A DNA stretch of 64,000 nt from Mesorhizobium erdmanii USDA 3471 (GTDB lineage: Bacteria; Pseudomonadota; Alphaproteobacteria; Rhizobiales; Rhizobiaceae): positions 85,631 to 149,630 of the forward strand of contig NZ_AXAE01000023.1 in the NCBI RefSeq assembly GCF_000472705.1, written 5' to 3'. The notes beneath the pieces are model-generated. The model saw only the letters and a list, made by a program, of their open reading frames with translations. It did not search any database and was not told where the DNA came from. Positions within the stretch are counted from its first letter, which is position 1. Every line of letters begins with the position of its first letter. Positions 42,385-51,411 of the stretch are shown piece after piece. The position numbers and the translations under genes are program-made.

Positions 42385-42431
42385 TTGCACCATCCGCGCA
42401 ATTGCCGTATCGAAAATCTGTAACGTTTCAG
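42385..42431 (+). promoter_or_regulatory. ABC operon promoter with downstream LacI operator
   Basis: -35 TTGCAC (42385-42390), 17-bp spacer, -10 TATCGA (42408-42413), then the operator CTGTAACGTTTCAG at 42418-42431 over the expected start site. The -35 and -10 match the consensus only moderately. Confidence 0.6.
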
Positions 42432-42449
42432 ATTCTGGGAGGAACCGAA

Positions 42450-43688
42450 ATGCGATACAAACTTTTGACCGCCGCGCTGGCGACAACGGCCGCGCTGCAG
42501 TTCGCCGGTCCGGCCACTGCCACGGACCTGGAAGTCACTCACTGGTGGACCTCCGGCGGTGAGGCGGCGGCGGTCGCGGAACTCGCCAAGGCTTTCGACG
42601 CCACCGGCAATCATTGGGTCGACGGCGCCATTGCCGGGTCCGGCGGTACGGCACGGCCGATCATGATCAGCCGCATCACGGGCGGCGATCCGATGGGCGC
42701 CACTCAGTTCAATCATGGCCGGCAAGCGGAAGAGCTGGTGCAGGCCGGCCTGATGCGCGACCTCACCGATGTCGCCACCAAGGGCAAATGGACAGAGGTC
42801 GTGCGGCCGAAGAGCCTGCTCGACAGCTGCACCATCGGCGGCAAGATCTACTGCGTGCCGGTCAACATCCATTCCTGGCAGTGGCTGTGGCTCTCGAACG
42901 AAGCCTTCCAGAAGGCCGGCGTGCCGCTGCCGAAGAACTGGAATGAACTCGTTGCGGCCGCCCCGGCGCTGGAAAAGGCAGGCATCGTGCCGCTCGCGGT
43001 CGGCGGGCAGGCCTGGCAGTCATCCGGCGCTTTCGACGTGCTGCTTGCCGCGGTCGGCGGCACCGACACCTTCCTCAAGGTCTACAAGGACAAGGACGCC
43101 AAGTTCGCAGCCGGTCCCGAAGTCGCCAAGGTGTTCAAGGCGGCCGACGATGCCCGCAAGATGGCCAAGAACACCAATGTGCAGGACTGGAACCAAGCCA
43201 CCAACATGGTCATCACCGGCAAAGCCGGCGGTCAGATCATGGGCGACTGGGCGCAAGGTGAATTCCAGGTGGCCGGCAAGACCGCCGGCAAGGACTATAC
43301 CTGTCTTCCTGGCCTTGGCCTGAACGAGGTCATCGCCACCGGCGGCGATGCCTTCTACTTCCCGCTGCTCAAGGATGCAGACAAGGCCAAGGCGCAGGAA
43401 GTGCTGGCCGAGACCTTGCTCGATCCCAAGACACAGGTTGCCTTCAATCTCAAGAAGGGCTCACTGCCCGTGCGTGGCGACGTCGACCTCAACGCGGCGA
43501 ACGACTGCATGAAGAAGGGTCTCGCCATCCTGGCCAAAGGCGCCGTCATTCCATGGACGGACCAGTTGCTTTCGCAGGACAGCCAGAAGCAGAAGGAGGA
43601 CCTGTTCTCCGAGTTCTTTGCCAAGCCCGAGATGACCGTGGAAGAGGCGCAGAAGCGCTTCGCCGCGATCATTGCGACCGCGGATTGA
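42450..43688 (+). CDS. ABC sugar transporter substrate-binding protein (CUT1)
   Basis: 412 residues with signal peptide ending ATATDLEV. The mature start DLEVTHWWTSGGEAAAVAELA is typical of glucose/mannose-type binding proteins of alphaproteobacteria (core THWWTSGGE). GGGAGG lies seven bases before the ATG at 42450. First gene of a seven-gene operon under LacI control. A strong hairpin follows it. Confidence 0.93.
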   Translation: MRYKLLTAALATTAALQFAGPATATDLEVTHWWTSGGEAAAVAELAKAFDATGNHWVDGAIAGSGGTARPIMISRITGGDPMGATQFNHGRQAEELVQAGLMRDLTDVATKGKWTEVVRPKSLLDSCTIGGKIYCVPVNIHSWQWLWLSNEAFQKAGVPLPKNWNELVAAAPALEKAGIVPLAVGGQAWQSSGAFDVLLAAVGGTDTFLKVYKDKDAKFAAGPEVAKVFKAADDARKMAKNTNVQDWNQATNMVITGKAGGQIMGDWAQGEFQVAGKTAGKDYTCLPGLGLNEVIATGGDAFYFPLLKDADKAKAQEVLAETLLDPKTQVAFNLKKGSLPVRGDVDLNAANDCMKKGLAILAKGAVIPWTDQLLSQDSQKQKEDLFSEFFAKPEMTVEEAQKRFAAIIATAD

Positions 43689-43705
43689 TATCGCAGGCCT
43701 CCTTC

Positions 43706-43735
43706 GTTCCCGGCCTGGTGCGCCAGGCCGGGAAC
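43706..43735. terminator. Perfect 13-bp stem-loop after the CUT1 binding-protein gene
   Basis: GTTCCCGGCCTGG (43706-43718) and CCAGGCCGGGAAC (43723-43735) with loop TGCG, 18 bp after the SBP stop. There is no T-run. It likely stabilises the SBP transcript and lowers expression of the downstream permease genes. Confidence 0.75.
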
Positions 43736-43770
43736 GCGCCGCCCTTACCCGATCCAGCGTGGCTGTACCG

Positions 43771-44664
43771 ATGAGCAAGAGCGAACGCCCCAGCCGACTG
43801 TTTCGCAACCTCAATGCGAAGGTCGCCTCGATCCCGATGATCCTCACCGCTCTGGTGGTGTTCGTCGGCGGCACGGCGTGGACGGTGCTCTATTCCTTCA
43901 CCAATTCGAAGCTGTTGCCGCGGCTGAATTTCGTCGGCCTCGACCAATACTACCGGTTGTGGGCGACGCCGCGCTGGCTGGTCTCGATCGAGAACCTCCT
44001 CATCTACGGCGTGATCTCGCTAGTGTTCTCGCTGGTGATCGGTTTCGTCCTGGCGGCGCTGCTCGACCAGAAGATCCGCTTCGAAGACACGTTCCGCACG
44101 ATCTTCCTCTATCCCTTCGCGCTCTCCTTCATCGTCACCGGCCTCGTCTGGCAATGGCTGCTCAATCCGGACTTCGGCATTCAGGGTGTGATTCGAAGCC
44201 TTGGCTGGACAAGCTTCAACTTCGATCCGCTCTACAATTCCAGCATCGTCATCTACGGCATATCGATCGCTGCGCTGTGGCAAGGCACCGGGCTGATCAT
44301 GTGCCTGATGCTGGCCGGCCTGCGCGGCATCGACGAGGACATCTGGAAGGCGGCCCGGGTGGACGGGATTCCGATGTGGAAGACCTATCTGTTCATCATC
44401 ATCCCGATGATGCGGCCGGTCTTCATCACCACTCTCGTCATCATCGCATCGGGCATCGTCAAGGTCTACGACCTGGTCGTCGCCCAGACCAGCGGAGGCC
44501 CCGGCATCGCCTCCGAAGTGCCGGCGAAGTATGTCTATGACTACATGTTCTTCGCCCAGAATCTCGGCCAGGGTTTTGCCGCCTCCACCATGATGCTGCT
44601 CTCGGTGATGATCGTCATCGTGCCGTGGGCCTATCTCGAATTCGGAGGCAGGAAGCGTGTCTGA
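43771..44664 (+). CDS. ABC sugar transporter permease 1 (CUT1, MalF/UgpA-like)
   Basis: 297 residues, six transmembrane helices, with the EAA loop WKAARVDGIPMWKTYLFIIIP near residue 200 (core ARVDGIPMWK). It partners with the next permease. The start at 43771 is the first ATG after the hairpin and fits the N-terminus of relatives, although no good ribosome-binding site is seen. It overlaps the next gene by 8 bp. Confidence 0.92.
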   Translation: MSKSERPSRLFRNLNAKVASIPMILTALVVFVGGTAWTVLYSFTNSKLLPRLNFVGLDQYYRLWATPRWLVSIENLLIYGVISLVFSLVIGFVLAALLDQKIRFEDTFRTIFLYPFALSFIVTGLVWQWLLNPDFGIQGVIRSLGWTSFNFDPLYNSSIVIYGISIAALWQGTGLIMCLMLAGLRGIDEDIWKAARVDGIPMWKTYLFIIIPMMRPVFITTLVIIASGIVKVYDLVVAQTSGGPGIASEVPAKYVYDYMFFAQNLGQGFAASTMMLLSVMIVIVPWAYLEFGGRKRV

Positions 44665-45592
44665 CCATGCCGTTTCCCTTTCCGCACCGTCCCCCTCCAT
44701 CAATGCCGATGCCTGGGGCCCAAGTGGACCGAAGCCGCGTCACGTGTTCTCGCGCCGCAACATCTTCCTCTATGGCACGCTCATCCTGGTGGCGCTCTAC
44801 TATCTCTTGCCGCTCTACGTGATGGTCGTCACCTCGCTCAAAGGCATGCCGGAAATTCGCCTCGGCAACATCTTCTCGCCACCGCTCGAGATCACTTTCG
44901 AGCCCTGGGTCAAGGCGTGGTCGACGGCTTGCACCGGGCTGAATTGCGACGGACTATCGCGCGGCTTCTGGAACTCCGTTCGCATCACCGTGCCCTCGGT
45001 GATCCTGTCGATCGCGATAGCATCGGTAAACGGCTATGCGCTGGCCAACTGGCGCTTCAAGGGTGCCGACACGTTCTTCATCATCCTGATCGTCGGTGCC
45101 TTCATCCCCTATCAGGTGATGATCTATCCGATCGTCATCATCCTGCGCGAGATCGGGCTCTACGGCAGCCTCAGTGGCCTGGTCATCGTCCATTCCATTT
45201 TCGGCATGCCCATCCTGACCCTTTTGTTCCGCAACTATTTCACCTCCATGCCGGAGGAGCTGTTCCGGGCGGCGCGTGTCGACGGTGCCGGCTTCTGGGG
45301 CATCTACCTGCGCATCATGCTGCCGATGTCGCTGCCGATCTTCGTCGTTGCCGTCATCCTGCAGGTGACAGGCATCTGGAACGACTTCCTGTTCGGCGTC
45401 GTCTACACCCGTCCTGACACCTACCCGATGACTGTGCAGCTCAACAACATCGTCAATTCCGTGCAGGGCGTGAAGGAATACAACGTCAATATGGCGGCCA
45501 CCATCCTGACCGGGCTGGTCCCGCTCGTCATCTATTTCATTTCCGGCAGGCTTTTCGTGCGTGGCATTGCTGCCGGCGCGGTGAAAGGGTGA
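44657..45592 (+). CDS. ABC sugar transporter permease 2 (CUT1, MalG/UgpE-like)
   Basis: 311 residues with a GTG start inside the end of the first permease gene. About six transmembrane helices; EAA loop FRAARVDGAGFWGIYLRIMLP (core AARVDGAGFW). A distinctive CTGLNCDGLSRGF segment in the first periplasmic loop is characteristic of glucose/mannose-type importers of this group. Two bases separate its stop from the ATPase start. Confidence 0.92.
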   Translation: MSDHAVSLSAPSPSINADAWGPSGPKPRHVFSRRNIFLYGTLILVALYYLLPLYVMVVTSLKGMPEIRLGNIFSPPLEITFEPWVKAWSTACTGLNCDGLSRGFWNSVRITVPSVILSIAIASVNGYALANWRFKGADTFFIILIVGAFIPYQVMIYPIVIILREIGLYGSLSGLVIVHSIFGMPILTLLFRNYFTSMPEELFRAARVDGAGFWGIYLRIMLPMSLPIFVVAVILQVTGIWNDFLFGVVYTRPDTYPMTVQLNNIVNSVQGVKEYNVNMAATILTGLVPLVIYFISGRLFVRGIAAGAVKG

Positions 45593-45594
45593 TA

Positions 45595-46698
45595 ATGGCA
45601 GAAATCACTAGTCCCAGCGTATCGATCCAGAACCTGTCGCTGAACTATGGCGCGGTGTCGGTTCTGCAGACACTCAATCTCGACATCGCCGAGGGCGAGT
45701 TCATCGTCCTGCTCGGACCCTCCGGCTGCGGCAAGTCGACCTTGCTCAACTGCATTGCCGGGCTGCTCGACATTTCGAAGGGCCGCATCTTCATCAAGGG
45801 CAAGAACGTCACCTGGGAAGAGCCGAAGGATCGCGGCATCGGCATGGTGTTCCAGTCCTATGCGCTCTATCCGCAAATGACCGTCGAGAAGAACCTATCC
45901 TTCGGCCTGCGTGTCGCGGGCGTGCCCAAGGACGAGATCGCCAAACGCATCGCGCGCGCTGCCGAGATCCTGCAGATCGAGCCGCTGTTGCAGCGCAAGC
46001 CTTCCGCCCTTTCCGGCGGTCAACGGCAGCGCGTGGCGATCGGGCGGGCGCTGGTGCGCGATGTCGACGTCTTCCTGTTCGACGAACCGCTGTCCAATCT
46101 TGACGCCAAGCTGCGATCCGAACTGCGCGTCGAGATCAAGCTTTTGCATCGCAAATTGCAGAACACCATGATCTACGTCACCCACGACCAGATCGAGGCG
46201 ATGACGCTCGCCGACCGCATCGCGGTTATGAAGGGCGGCGTCATCCAGCAGCTAGACGCGCCGCAGACCATCTACAATCGTCCGGTCAACCGGTTCGTCG
46301 CCGGCTTTCTCGGTTCGCCGGCGATGAATTTCATCGAGGGGCAGCTGGAAGCGGGCAATGCCGCGACTTTCACCGCCGACGGCGTTTCGATACCGCTCGA
46401 CCGCTACGAGTTCGACAACGATCCCGGTGGCGGGGGCAAGCCCTGCGTGTTCGGCATCAGGCCCGAGCACATTGCCTTTGGAGATGCTGCCAAGGCTATG
46501 CCGTTCACGGCCGAGTCCGCTGTCGAAATCGTCGAGCCGATGGGCTCCGACACGCTGGTGTGGACCAAACTCGGCGGCCGCAATTTTTCCTTCCGTGTCG
46601 AGGCGGAAAAGACGCTGCGAACTGGCGATCCAGTACGGATCGGCTTTGATCCGGCCCGCGCCTCTTTGTTCGAGACATCATCCGGCAACCGCATGTAG
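45595..46698 (+). CDS. ABC sugar transporter ATP-binding protein (MalK/UgpC-like)
   Basis: 367 residues. Walker A GPSGCGKST, Q-loop VFQSYALYP, signature LSGGQRQRVAIGRA, Walker B VFLFDEPLSNLDAK and switch His in YVTHDQIEAM. The C-terminal regulatory domain has FGIRPEH. AAAGGG precedes the ATG at 45595. It powers the permease pair just upstream and, unlike the pair at the left edge, has a standard Walker A. Confidence 0.94.
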   Translation: MAEITSPSVSIQNLSLNYGAVSVLQTLNLDIAEGEFIVLLGPSGCGKSTLLNCIAGLLDISKGRIFIKGKNVTWEEPKDRGIGMVFQSYALYPQMTVEKNLSFGLRVAGVPKDEIAKRIARAAEILQIEPLLQRKPSALSGGQRQRVAIGRALVRDVDVFLFDEPLSNLDAKLRSELRVEIKLLHRKLQNTMIYVTHDQIEAMTLADRIAVMKGGVIQQLDAPQTIYNRPVNRFVAGFLGSPAMNFIEGQLEAGNAATFTADGVSIPLDRYEFDNDPGGGGKPCVFGIRPEHIAFGDAAKAMPFTAESAVEIVEPMGSDTLVWTKLGGRNFSFRVEAEKTLRTGDPVRIGFDPARASLFETSSGNRM

Positions 46699-46751
46699 GC
46701 CCCGAGAACCATCCTCCCAAAGACTATCCCCAAGCAGAACGGACAGAGACG

Positions 46752-47498
46752 ATGAACTGGTCATTCCAACTTTACAGCGCCCGCAATTTCCAGCCCTGGG
46801 AGGGCGTGCTCGCCACACTCGGCAAGCTCGGCTACACGCAAGTCGAAGGCTTCGGCGGCGTCTATGAAAATCCCAAGGCCTTCCGCGCCGAACTCGACAA
46901 GAACGGTCTTGCCATGCCGACCGGGCATTTCTCGATCGATGCGCTGGAGAAGGATTTCGACGGCGTTCGCACGACAGCCGACGCGCTCGGCATCAAGCTC
47001 TTGATCTGCCCCTATCTGATGGCCGAGGACAGGCCGTCCGATGCCGCCGGCTGGCGCGGCTTTGGCGAGCGCCTGGCCAAGGTCGGCGAGGTTGCCGCGA
47101 AGGCGGGCTACGGGTTTGCCTGGCACAACCATGATTTCGAGTTCAAGGCACTCGCCGACGGTTCCGTGCCGCAGGACCACATCCTGTCTGCCGCCCCCGA
47201 TATCGGCTGGGAGATGGACCTCGCCTGGGTGGTGCGCGGTGGCGCCGATCCGCTGCCCTGGATCGAGAAGCACGGCAAGCGCATCGTCGCCGTGCATGTC
47301 AAGGACATTGCCAGGCCGGGCGAAGGACTGGACGAGGATGGCTGGTCGGATGTCGGCCACGGTACGATCGACTGGGCTGGCCTGATCAAGGTCTTGCGGG
47401 CCAAGAGCGCGGCGAAATACTTTGTCATGGAACAGGACAACCCCAACGATATCGAGCGCTTCGCCCGCCGCTCGATCGCATCCGTCAAGGCTTATTAG
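46752..47498 (+). CDS. Sugar phosphate isomerase/epimerase (TIM barrel)
   Basis: 248 residues. Barrel segments include GYTQVEGFGG, the GYGFAWHNHDFEF strand with His and metal-type Glu, the Asp of GWEMDLAWV, VAVHVKDIA and the C-terminal MEQDNPNDIERF. This form (short, with WHNHDFEF) is common in operons with a Gfo/Idh/MocA oxidoreductase, as here. Part of the LacI-regulated operon, 53 bp after the ATPase. Confidence 0.9.
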   Translation: MNWSFQLYSARNFQPWEGVLATLGKLGYTQVEGFGGVYENPKAFRAELDKNGLAMPTGHFSIDALEKDFDGVRTTADALGIKLLICPYLMAEDRPSDAAGWRGFGERLAKVGEVAAKAGYGFAWHNHDFEFKALADGSVPQDHILSAAPDIGWEMDLAWVVRGGADPLPWIEKHGKRIVAVHVKDIARPGEGLDEDGWSDVGHGTIDWAGLIKVLRAKSAAKYFVMEQDNPNDIERFARRSIASVKAY

Positions 47499-47509
47499 GA
47501 ACAATCAAC

Positions 47510-48652
47510 ATGGTAAAGAAACTGGGTATTGGCGTCATCGGCTGCGGCAACATCTCGAAGGCGTATTTTTCGCTGGCGCCGCTGTTCCGAGGCATCGAGA
47601 TGCGCGCCTGCGCCGACATCAACATGGACGCGGCGAGGGCGCGAGCAAAAGAGTTCAAGCTGCGCGCCGAGACCGTAGAGGAGTTGCTCGAGGCCGACGA
47701 CATCGACATCATCGTCAACCTGACGATACCGGCCGTGCACTACGAGGTGTCGAAGCGGGTGCTCGACGCCGGCAAGCATGTCTATTCGGAAAAACCGTTC
47801 GTGCTCTCGCTCAAGGAGGGCCAGGATCTCAAGGCGCGGGCGGAGAAGAAGGGGTTGCGCATTGGCTCGGCACCCGACACTTTCCTCGGCGGCGCGCACC
47901 AGCTGGTGCGCGAACTGATCGACGAGGGCAAGCTCGGCAAGATCACCAGCGGCACCTGCCATGTCATGGGTCACGGCATGGAACACTGGCACCCCAATCC
48001 GGATTTCTTCTTCCAGCCGGGCGCCGGACCGGTGCTCGATATCGGTCCGTACTACATCACCAATCTGATCCAGCTGATCGGGCCGGTGAAGCATGTTGCG
48101 GCTTTTGCGACGACCCCGGCCAAGGAGCGGACGATTTCATCGAAACCGCGCGCGGGTGAAAAAATCCCGGTCAACACGCCGACCACCATCCACGGTCTGC
48201 TGGAGTTCGAGAATGGCGCCGTGGTGACGCTGAACACCAGCTGGGACGTATGGGCGCACGGCCACGCGCCGATGGAGCTCTATGGCGAGGCGGGCACGGT
48301 TTTCGTGCCGGACCCGAACTTCTTCGGTGGCGACGTGCGCTTCACCGAAGAGGGCAAGCCGGTCAAGAAGCTGCCGAAATGGAAGCATCCGCTTGGCGTG
48401 CCCAATGAGATGCACGGCCAGGGCATGATGGCCAACTACCGTACATCGGGCCTCGCCGACATGGCGCTGGCGATCGTCGAAGGGCGGCCGCACCGCTGCT
48501 CGATGGAACTGGCGCTGCATGCCGTCGATGTCATGACCGGCCTCCTGCGTTCCGGCGAAACCGGCAAGTTCGTGGCCATGCAGACCACATGCGAGCGGCC
48601 GGCCGCGCTTGGCATCAAGGCCGCCAAGGAATTGCTGGCGAAAAAGAAGTAG
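47510..48652 (+). CDS. Gfo/Idh/MocA-family oxidoreductase
   Basis: 380 residues. Rossmann motif GVIGCGNISKAY, the conserved SEKPFVLS lysine motif, and VLDIGPYYITNL as the catalytic Asp/substrate segment. It probably oxidises the imported sugar at a secondary hydroxyl. It follows the epimerase by 11 bp and precedes, after a hairpin, an aldo/keto reductase. Confidence 0.92.
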   Translation: MVKKLGIGVIGCGNISKAYFSLAPLFRGIEMRACADINMDAARARAKEFKLRAETVEELLEADDIDIIVNLTIPAVHYEVSKRVLDAGKHVYSEKPFVLSLKEGQDLKARAEKKGLRIGSAPDTFLGGAHQLVRELIDEGKLGKITSGTCHVMGHGMEHWHPNPDFFFQPGAGPVLDIGPYYITNLIQLIGPVKHVAAFATTPAKERTISSKPRAGEKIPVNTPTTIHGLLEFENGAVVTLNTSWDVWAHGHAPMELYGEAGTVFVPDPNFFGGDVRFTEEGKPVKKLPKWKHPLGVPNEMHGQGMMANYRTSGLADMALAIVEGRPHRCSMELALHAVDVMTGLLRSGETGKFVAMQTTCERPAALGIKAAKELLAKKK

Positions 48653-48680
48653 CGCAGGATTATCGATAATTTTGACCTGC

Positions 48681-48708
48681 CCCTCTCCCCGTACCGCCGG
48701 GGAGAGGG
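48681..48708. repeat. Hairpin CCCTCTCCCC/GGGGAGAGGG
   Basis: Ten-bp arms at 48681-48690 and 48699-48708 with an 8-base loop, in the 129 bp between the oxidoreductase and the aldo/keto reductase. It resembles the G/C-rich hairpins of the element at 12556. A short A-run follows but no T-run. Confidence 0.65.
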
Positions 48709-48781
48709 TAAAAGGGCGCCGGGCCGGCTCACCGCCTTTGCGATGAAGCCGTGCGGTCTGTTTACATCCGAGGATTTCCCA

Positions 48782-49828
48782 ATGCCCTATGTCGCTGCCG
48801 AAAATCGCTATGAAAAGATGATCTACAACCGTTGCGGACGGTCCGGTCTCAAGCTGCCGGCGATCTCGCTCGGGCTGTGGCACAATTTCGGCAATGACAC
48901 GCCGCACCGGACCAAGCAGGCGATTGTCCGCAAGGCCTTCGATCTCGGCATCACGCATTTCGATCTCGCCAACAATTACGGGCCGCCGCCCGGCTCGGCC
49001 GAAACCGCCTTCGGTGAAATCCTGCGCACCGATTTCTCCGCCTATCGTGACGAACTGATCATCTCGACCAAGGCCGGTTATGAAATGTGGGCCGGTCCCT
49101 ATGGCGAATGGGGCGGGCGCAAATACATGCTGGCTAGCCTCGACCAGAGCCTGAAGCGGATGGGGCTAGACTATGTCGACATCTTCTATTCGCACCGCTT
49201 CGATCCCGACACGCCGCTGGAAGAAACCATGGGCGCGCTCGACCATGCGGTGCGTTCGGGCAAGGCGCTTTATGCCGGCATCTCGTCCTACAATTCGCAG
49301 CGCACCCGCGAGGCCGCCGACATATTGCGGCAGCTCGGCACGCCGTGCGTCATCCACCAGCCGAGCTATTCGATGCTGAACCGCTGGGTCGAGGAGGACG
49401 GCCTGCTCGATACGCTGGAAGGGCTCGGCGTCGGCTCGATCGTGTTCTCGCCGCTGGCGCAAGGCATGCTGACCGACAAATATCTCGGCGGCATCCCCGA
49501 AGGCAGCCGCGCCTCGCAGGGCAAGTCGCTGAAGACCGCCTTCATCAACGACCGCACCATCGCCAACATCAAGGCGCTCAACGCCATCGCCGGCAAGCGT
49601 GGCCAGACGCTGGCGCAGATGGCGCTGGCCTGGGTACTGCGCAAGGGCAAGGTGACGTCGGCGCTGATCGGCGCCAGCCGGCCGGAGCAGGTCGAGGACT
49701 GCGTCGGCGCGCTGAAGGTGCTCGATTTCAGTGACGCGGAACTCGCCGAGATCGACAGCTACGCGCGCGAATCCGACATCAATCTGTGGGCGGCTTCCGC
49801 CGAGCGCAAAGGTCCGCCGAGGAAATAG
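48782..49828 (+). CDS. Aldo/keto reductase, YghZ/MgrA-type (L-glyceraldehyde 3-phosphate reductase-like)
   Basis: 348 residues. AKR14-type features: Asp and Tyr in HFDLANNYGPPPGSAE, Lys in ISTKAGYEMWAGPYG, His in DIFYSHRFDPDTP, and cofactor-binding ALIGASRPEQ. The length and the WAGPYGEWGGRKY segment are typical of E. coli YghZ. GAGGA lies seven bases before the ATG at 48782. It may detoxify or reduce an aldehyde made by the LacI-controlled pathway. A terminator follows. Confidence 0.93.
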   Translation: MPYVAAENRYEKMIYNRCGRSGLKLPAISLGLWHNFGNDTPHRTKQAIVRKAFDLGITHFDLANNYGPPPGSAETAFGEILRTDFSAYRDELIISTKAGYEMWAGPYGEWGGRKYMLASLDQSLKRMGLDYVDIFYSHRFDPDTPLEETMGALDHAVRSGKALYAGISSYNSQRTREAADILRQLGTPCVIHQPSYSMLNRWVEEDGLLDTLEGLGVGSIVFSPLAQGMLTDKYLGGIPEGSRASQGKSLKTAFINDRTIANIKALNAIAGKRGQTLAQMALAWVLRKGKVTSALIGASRPEQVEDCVGALKVLDFSDAELAEIDSYARESDINLWAASAERKGPPRK

Positions 49829-49868
49829 GGTTGCCAAGGGAATAACTCCGTTTGACAAGCCGGCAAGC

Positions 49869-49893
49869 AACGGCGGGACATCCCGCCGTTTTC
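49869..49893 (+). terminator. Rho-independent terminator after the aldo/keto reductase gene
   Basis: AACGGCGGGA (49869-49878) pairs with TCCCGCCGTT (49881-49890) around CA, followed by a short TT(C) tract that extends the closing TT of the stem. It ends the LacI-controlled operon and faces the trypsin-like gene. Confidence 0.75.
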
Positions 49894-49914
49894 ATGTGCG
49901 CCCAAAATGCCGCT

Positions 49915-51012
49915 TCAGGGTGTTTTCGGCTTTTGCGCGGTGCCCAGTCCCGCTTTCGGCTTTTCCGGCGCCGGAGCAGGGGTCTTCATCTTCGCCTCAA
50001 TCCAGCTGCTGTAGTTGGCCAACCGCGTGTAGATGCCATAGGCGTCCTTGTGTCCGCAGGCCGCACTGCCGTCGGCCGGGCCTTCGCCCCAGCTGACGAC
50101 GCCGACCTGGACCGGGCCACCGGCGCCGGTCATGAACAGCGGGCCGCCGCTGTCGCCGTTGCAGGCATCGCGCACGCCGCTGGTGGTGCCGGCGCAGATC
50201 ATGTTTGATGTCAGCGGGTCGGTCATGTCGGCGGCGATCGCGTTGGCGGCGGCATCGATGCCCTTTTCCGAATAGCGCATGCGGTGGGACAGGTCGCCGA
50301 GAGCTGCCTTCAGATCATGCGCGTAGATGGCCTTGATGCCGCTGTTGCAGGCGCTGTTCGGCTGCAGATCGAGGTCGGCGACCATCAGCGTGGTCGGGAA
50401 CGTTCCGTCCTGCATCTTGCCCCAGCCGGTGACGGTGGTCTTGCCGGCGTCGGGGGTCGCTTCATGGGTGAGCTTGATGGTCGGCGCGTCGGCCGGCTCG
50501 GCGAGCCGGAGCAGGCCAAGATCGTTGTCGAGCGTCTGTTCGCTGTAGCCCTCGTTGACGATGACCTGCAATACCTTGTGGCGCTTGCCTTCGCTGAGGT
50601 CGGTGGCGCCGGTCAGCACGGTGACCGAGTCTGGCGAGATCGGCTTGCCCTTGTCGTTGAGGCAGTGCGCCGCCGTCAGCACCCATTGCGGGGCGATCAG
50701 GCTGCCGCCGCAGAATTGCGCATTGGCCTGCGAGGCCGGGTTCTCGTCCAGCCTGGCGGTGGTAAGCAGCGCAACCTGGAACGGATAGGCGCCTTTTTCG
50801 GCCTGGTTGCCGCCGTAGACGCGGTCGGCGCCGTCGGGGTTCTCCGCCGCGGCCTTGGCCCTGGCGTCGGTCACCCGCTGCATCGGCGAGATCGCCGCTT
50901 CCGGCCTGACGGTGCTTTCATCCGCCTGGCCGGTGTTGATTGAAATGACCGTAGCGGCGATGCCAAGCAGCGAAGCGGCAACGATTGACCCGAATCGATT
51001 TGTGATGTGCAC
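49915..51012 (-). CDS. Secreted trypsin-like serine protease (S1A)
   Basis: 365 residues from a GTG start with GAGGAGGG five bases upstream. A signal anchor or peptide (IVAASLLGIAATVISI) is followed by a ~30-residue propeptide and then R-VYGGNQ at residues 64-70, resembling the IVGG activation site of trypsinogen. The catalytic triad is intact: His116 (TAAHC), Asp164 (DNDLGLL), and Ser in CNGDSGGPLF. The tail is proline/lysine rich. Divergent from a second protease gene at 51412. It is exported; the target is unknown. Confidence 0.9.
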   Translation of the reverse strand: MHITNRFGSIVAASLLGIAATVISINTGQADESTVRPEAAISPMQRVTDARAKAAAENPDGADRVYGGNQAEKGAYPFQVALLTTARLDENPASQANAQFCGGSLIAPQWVLTAAHCLNDKGKPISPDSVTVLTGATDLSEGKRHKVLQVIVNEGYSEQTLDNDLGLLRLAEPADAPTIKLTHEATPDAGKTTVTGWGKMQDGTFPTTLMVADLDLQPNSACNSGIKAIYAHDLKAALGDLSHRMRYSEKGIDAAANAIAADMTDPLTSNMICAGTTSGVRDACNGDSGGPLFMTGAGGPVQVGVVSWGEGPADGSAACGHKDAYGIYTRLANYSSWIEAKMKTPAPAPEKPKAGLGTAQKPKTP

Positions 51013-51411
51013 CTGAACCCTCCTCAGACAATTTCCCGCGGATCGACGCTGGGCATCGTGCAAGGAGGCGTCGCCGGTTCGGCGATCCGCACGCGTGCCA
51101 TATCGAAACGGCGCGCGATCGGTCACAAAACCGAATCCCACTTTTGCCAACTGTGCCCGCGAGCAGAAACCCGCACAAAATCCTATAGCCCCCCACGGGC
51201 TACGTGGAAGCGATTTGTCATTGGCAATCTTGGATTATTTTAGGCAGTATACCACGGCAGGATTTTTTTGGCGGGGGCCTTGAAAATGACCGCTTAGAAC
51301 AACGCTCGGCGGAATGCCGGTGGCTAGATATCATTTTTCGCCGTCACCACGATCCCGACAATATTTCTGTATTTTCATTCAGTCCTTGCTGACTTTTGGG
51401 AGAGTCTCACC
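51013..51411. promoter_or_regulatory. Divergent intergenic region between the two protease genes
   Basis: 399 bp without a gene. The right two thirds are AT-rich. It contains a degenerate AAAAGTG-type palindrome part (CACAAAACCGAATCCCACTT at about 51126), a small hairpin TAGCCC/GGGCTA (51186-51191, 51197-51202) and several TTG/TAT promoter-like hexamers with no convincing spacing. It must contain both promoters. Confidence 0.55.
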
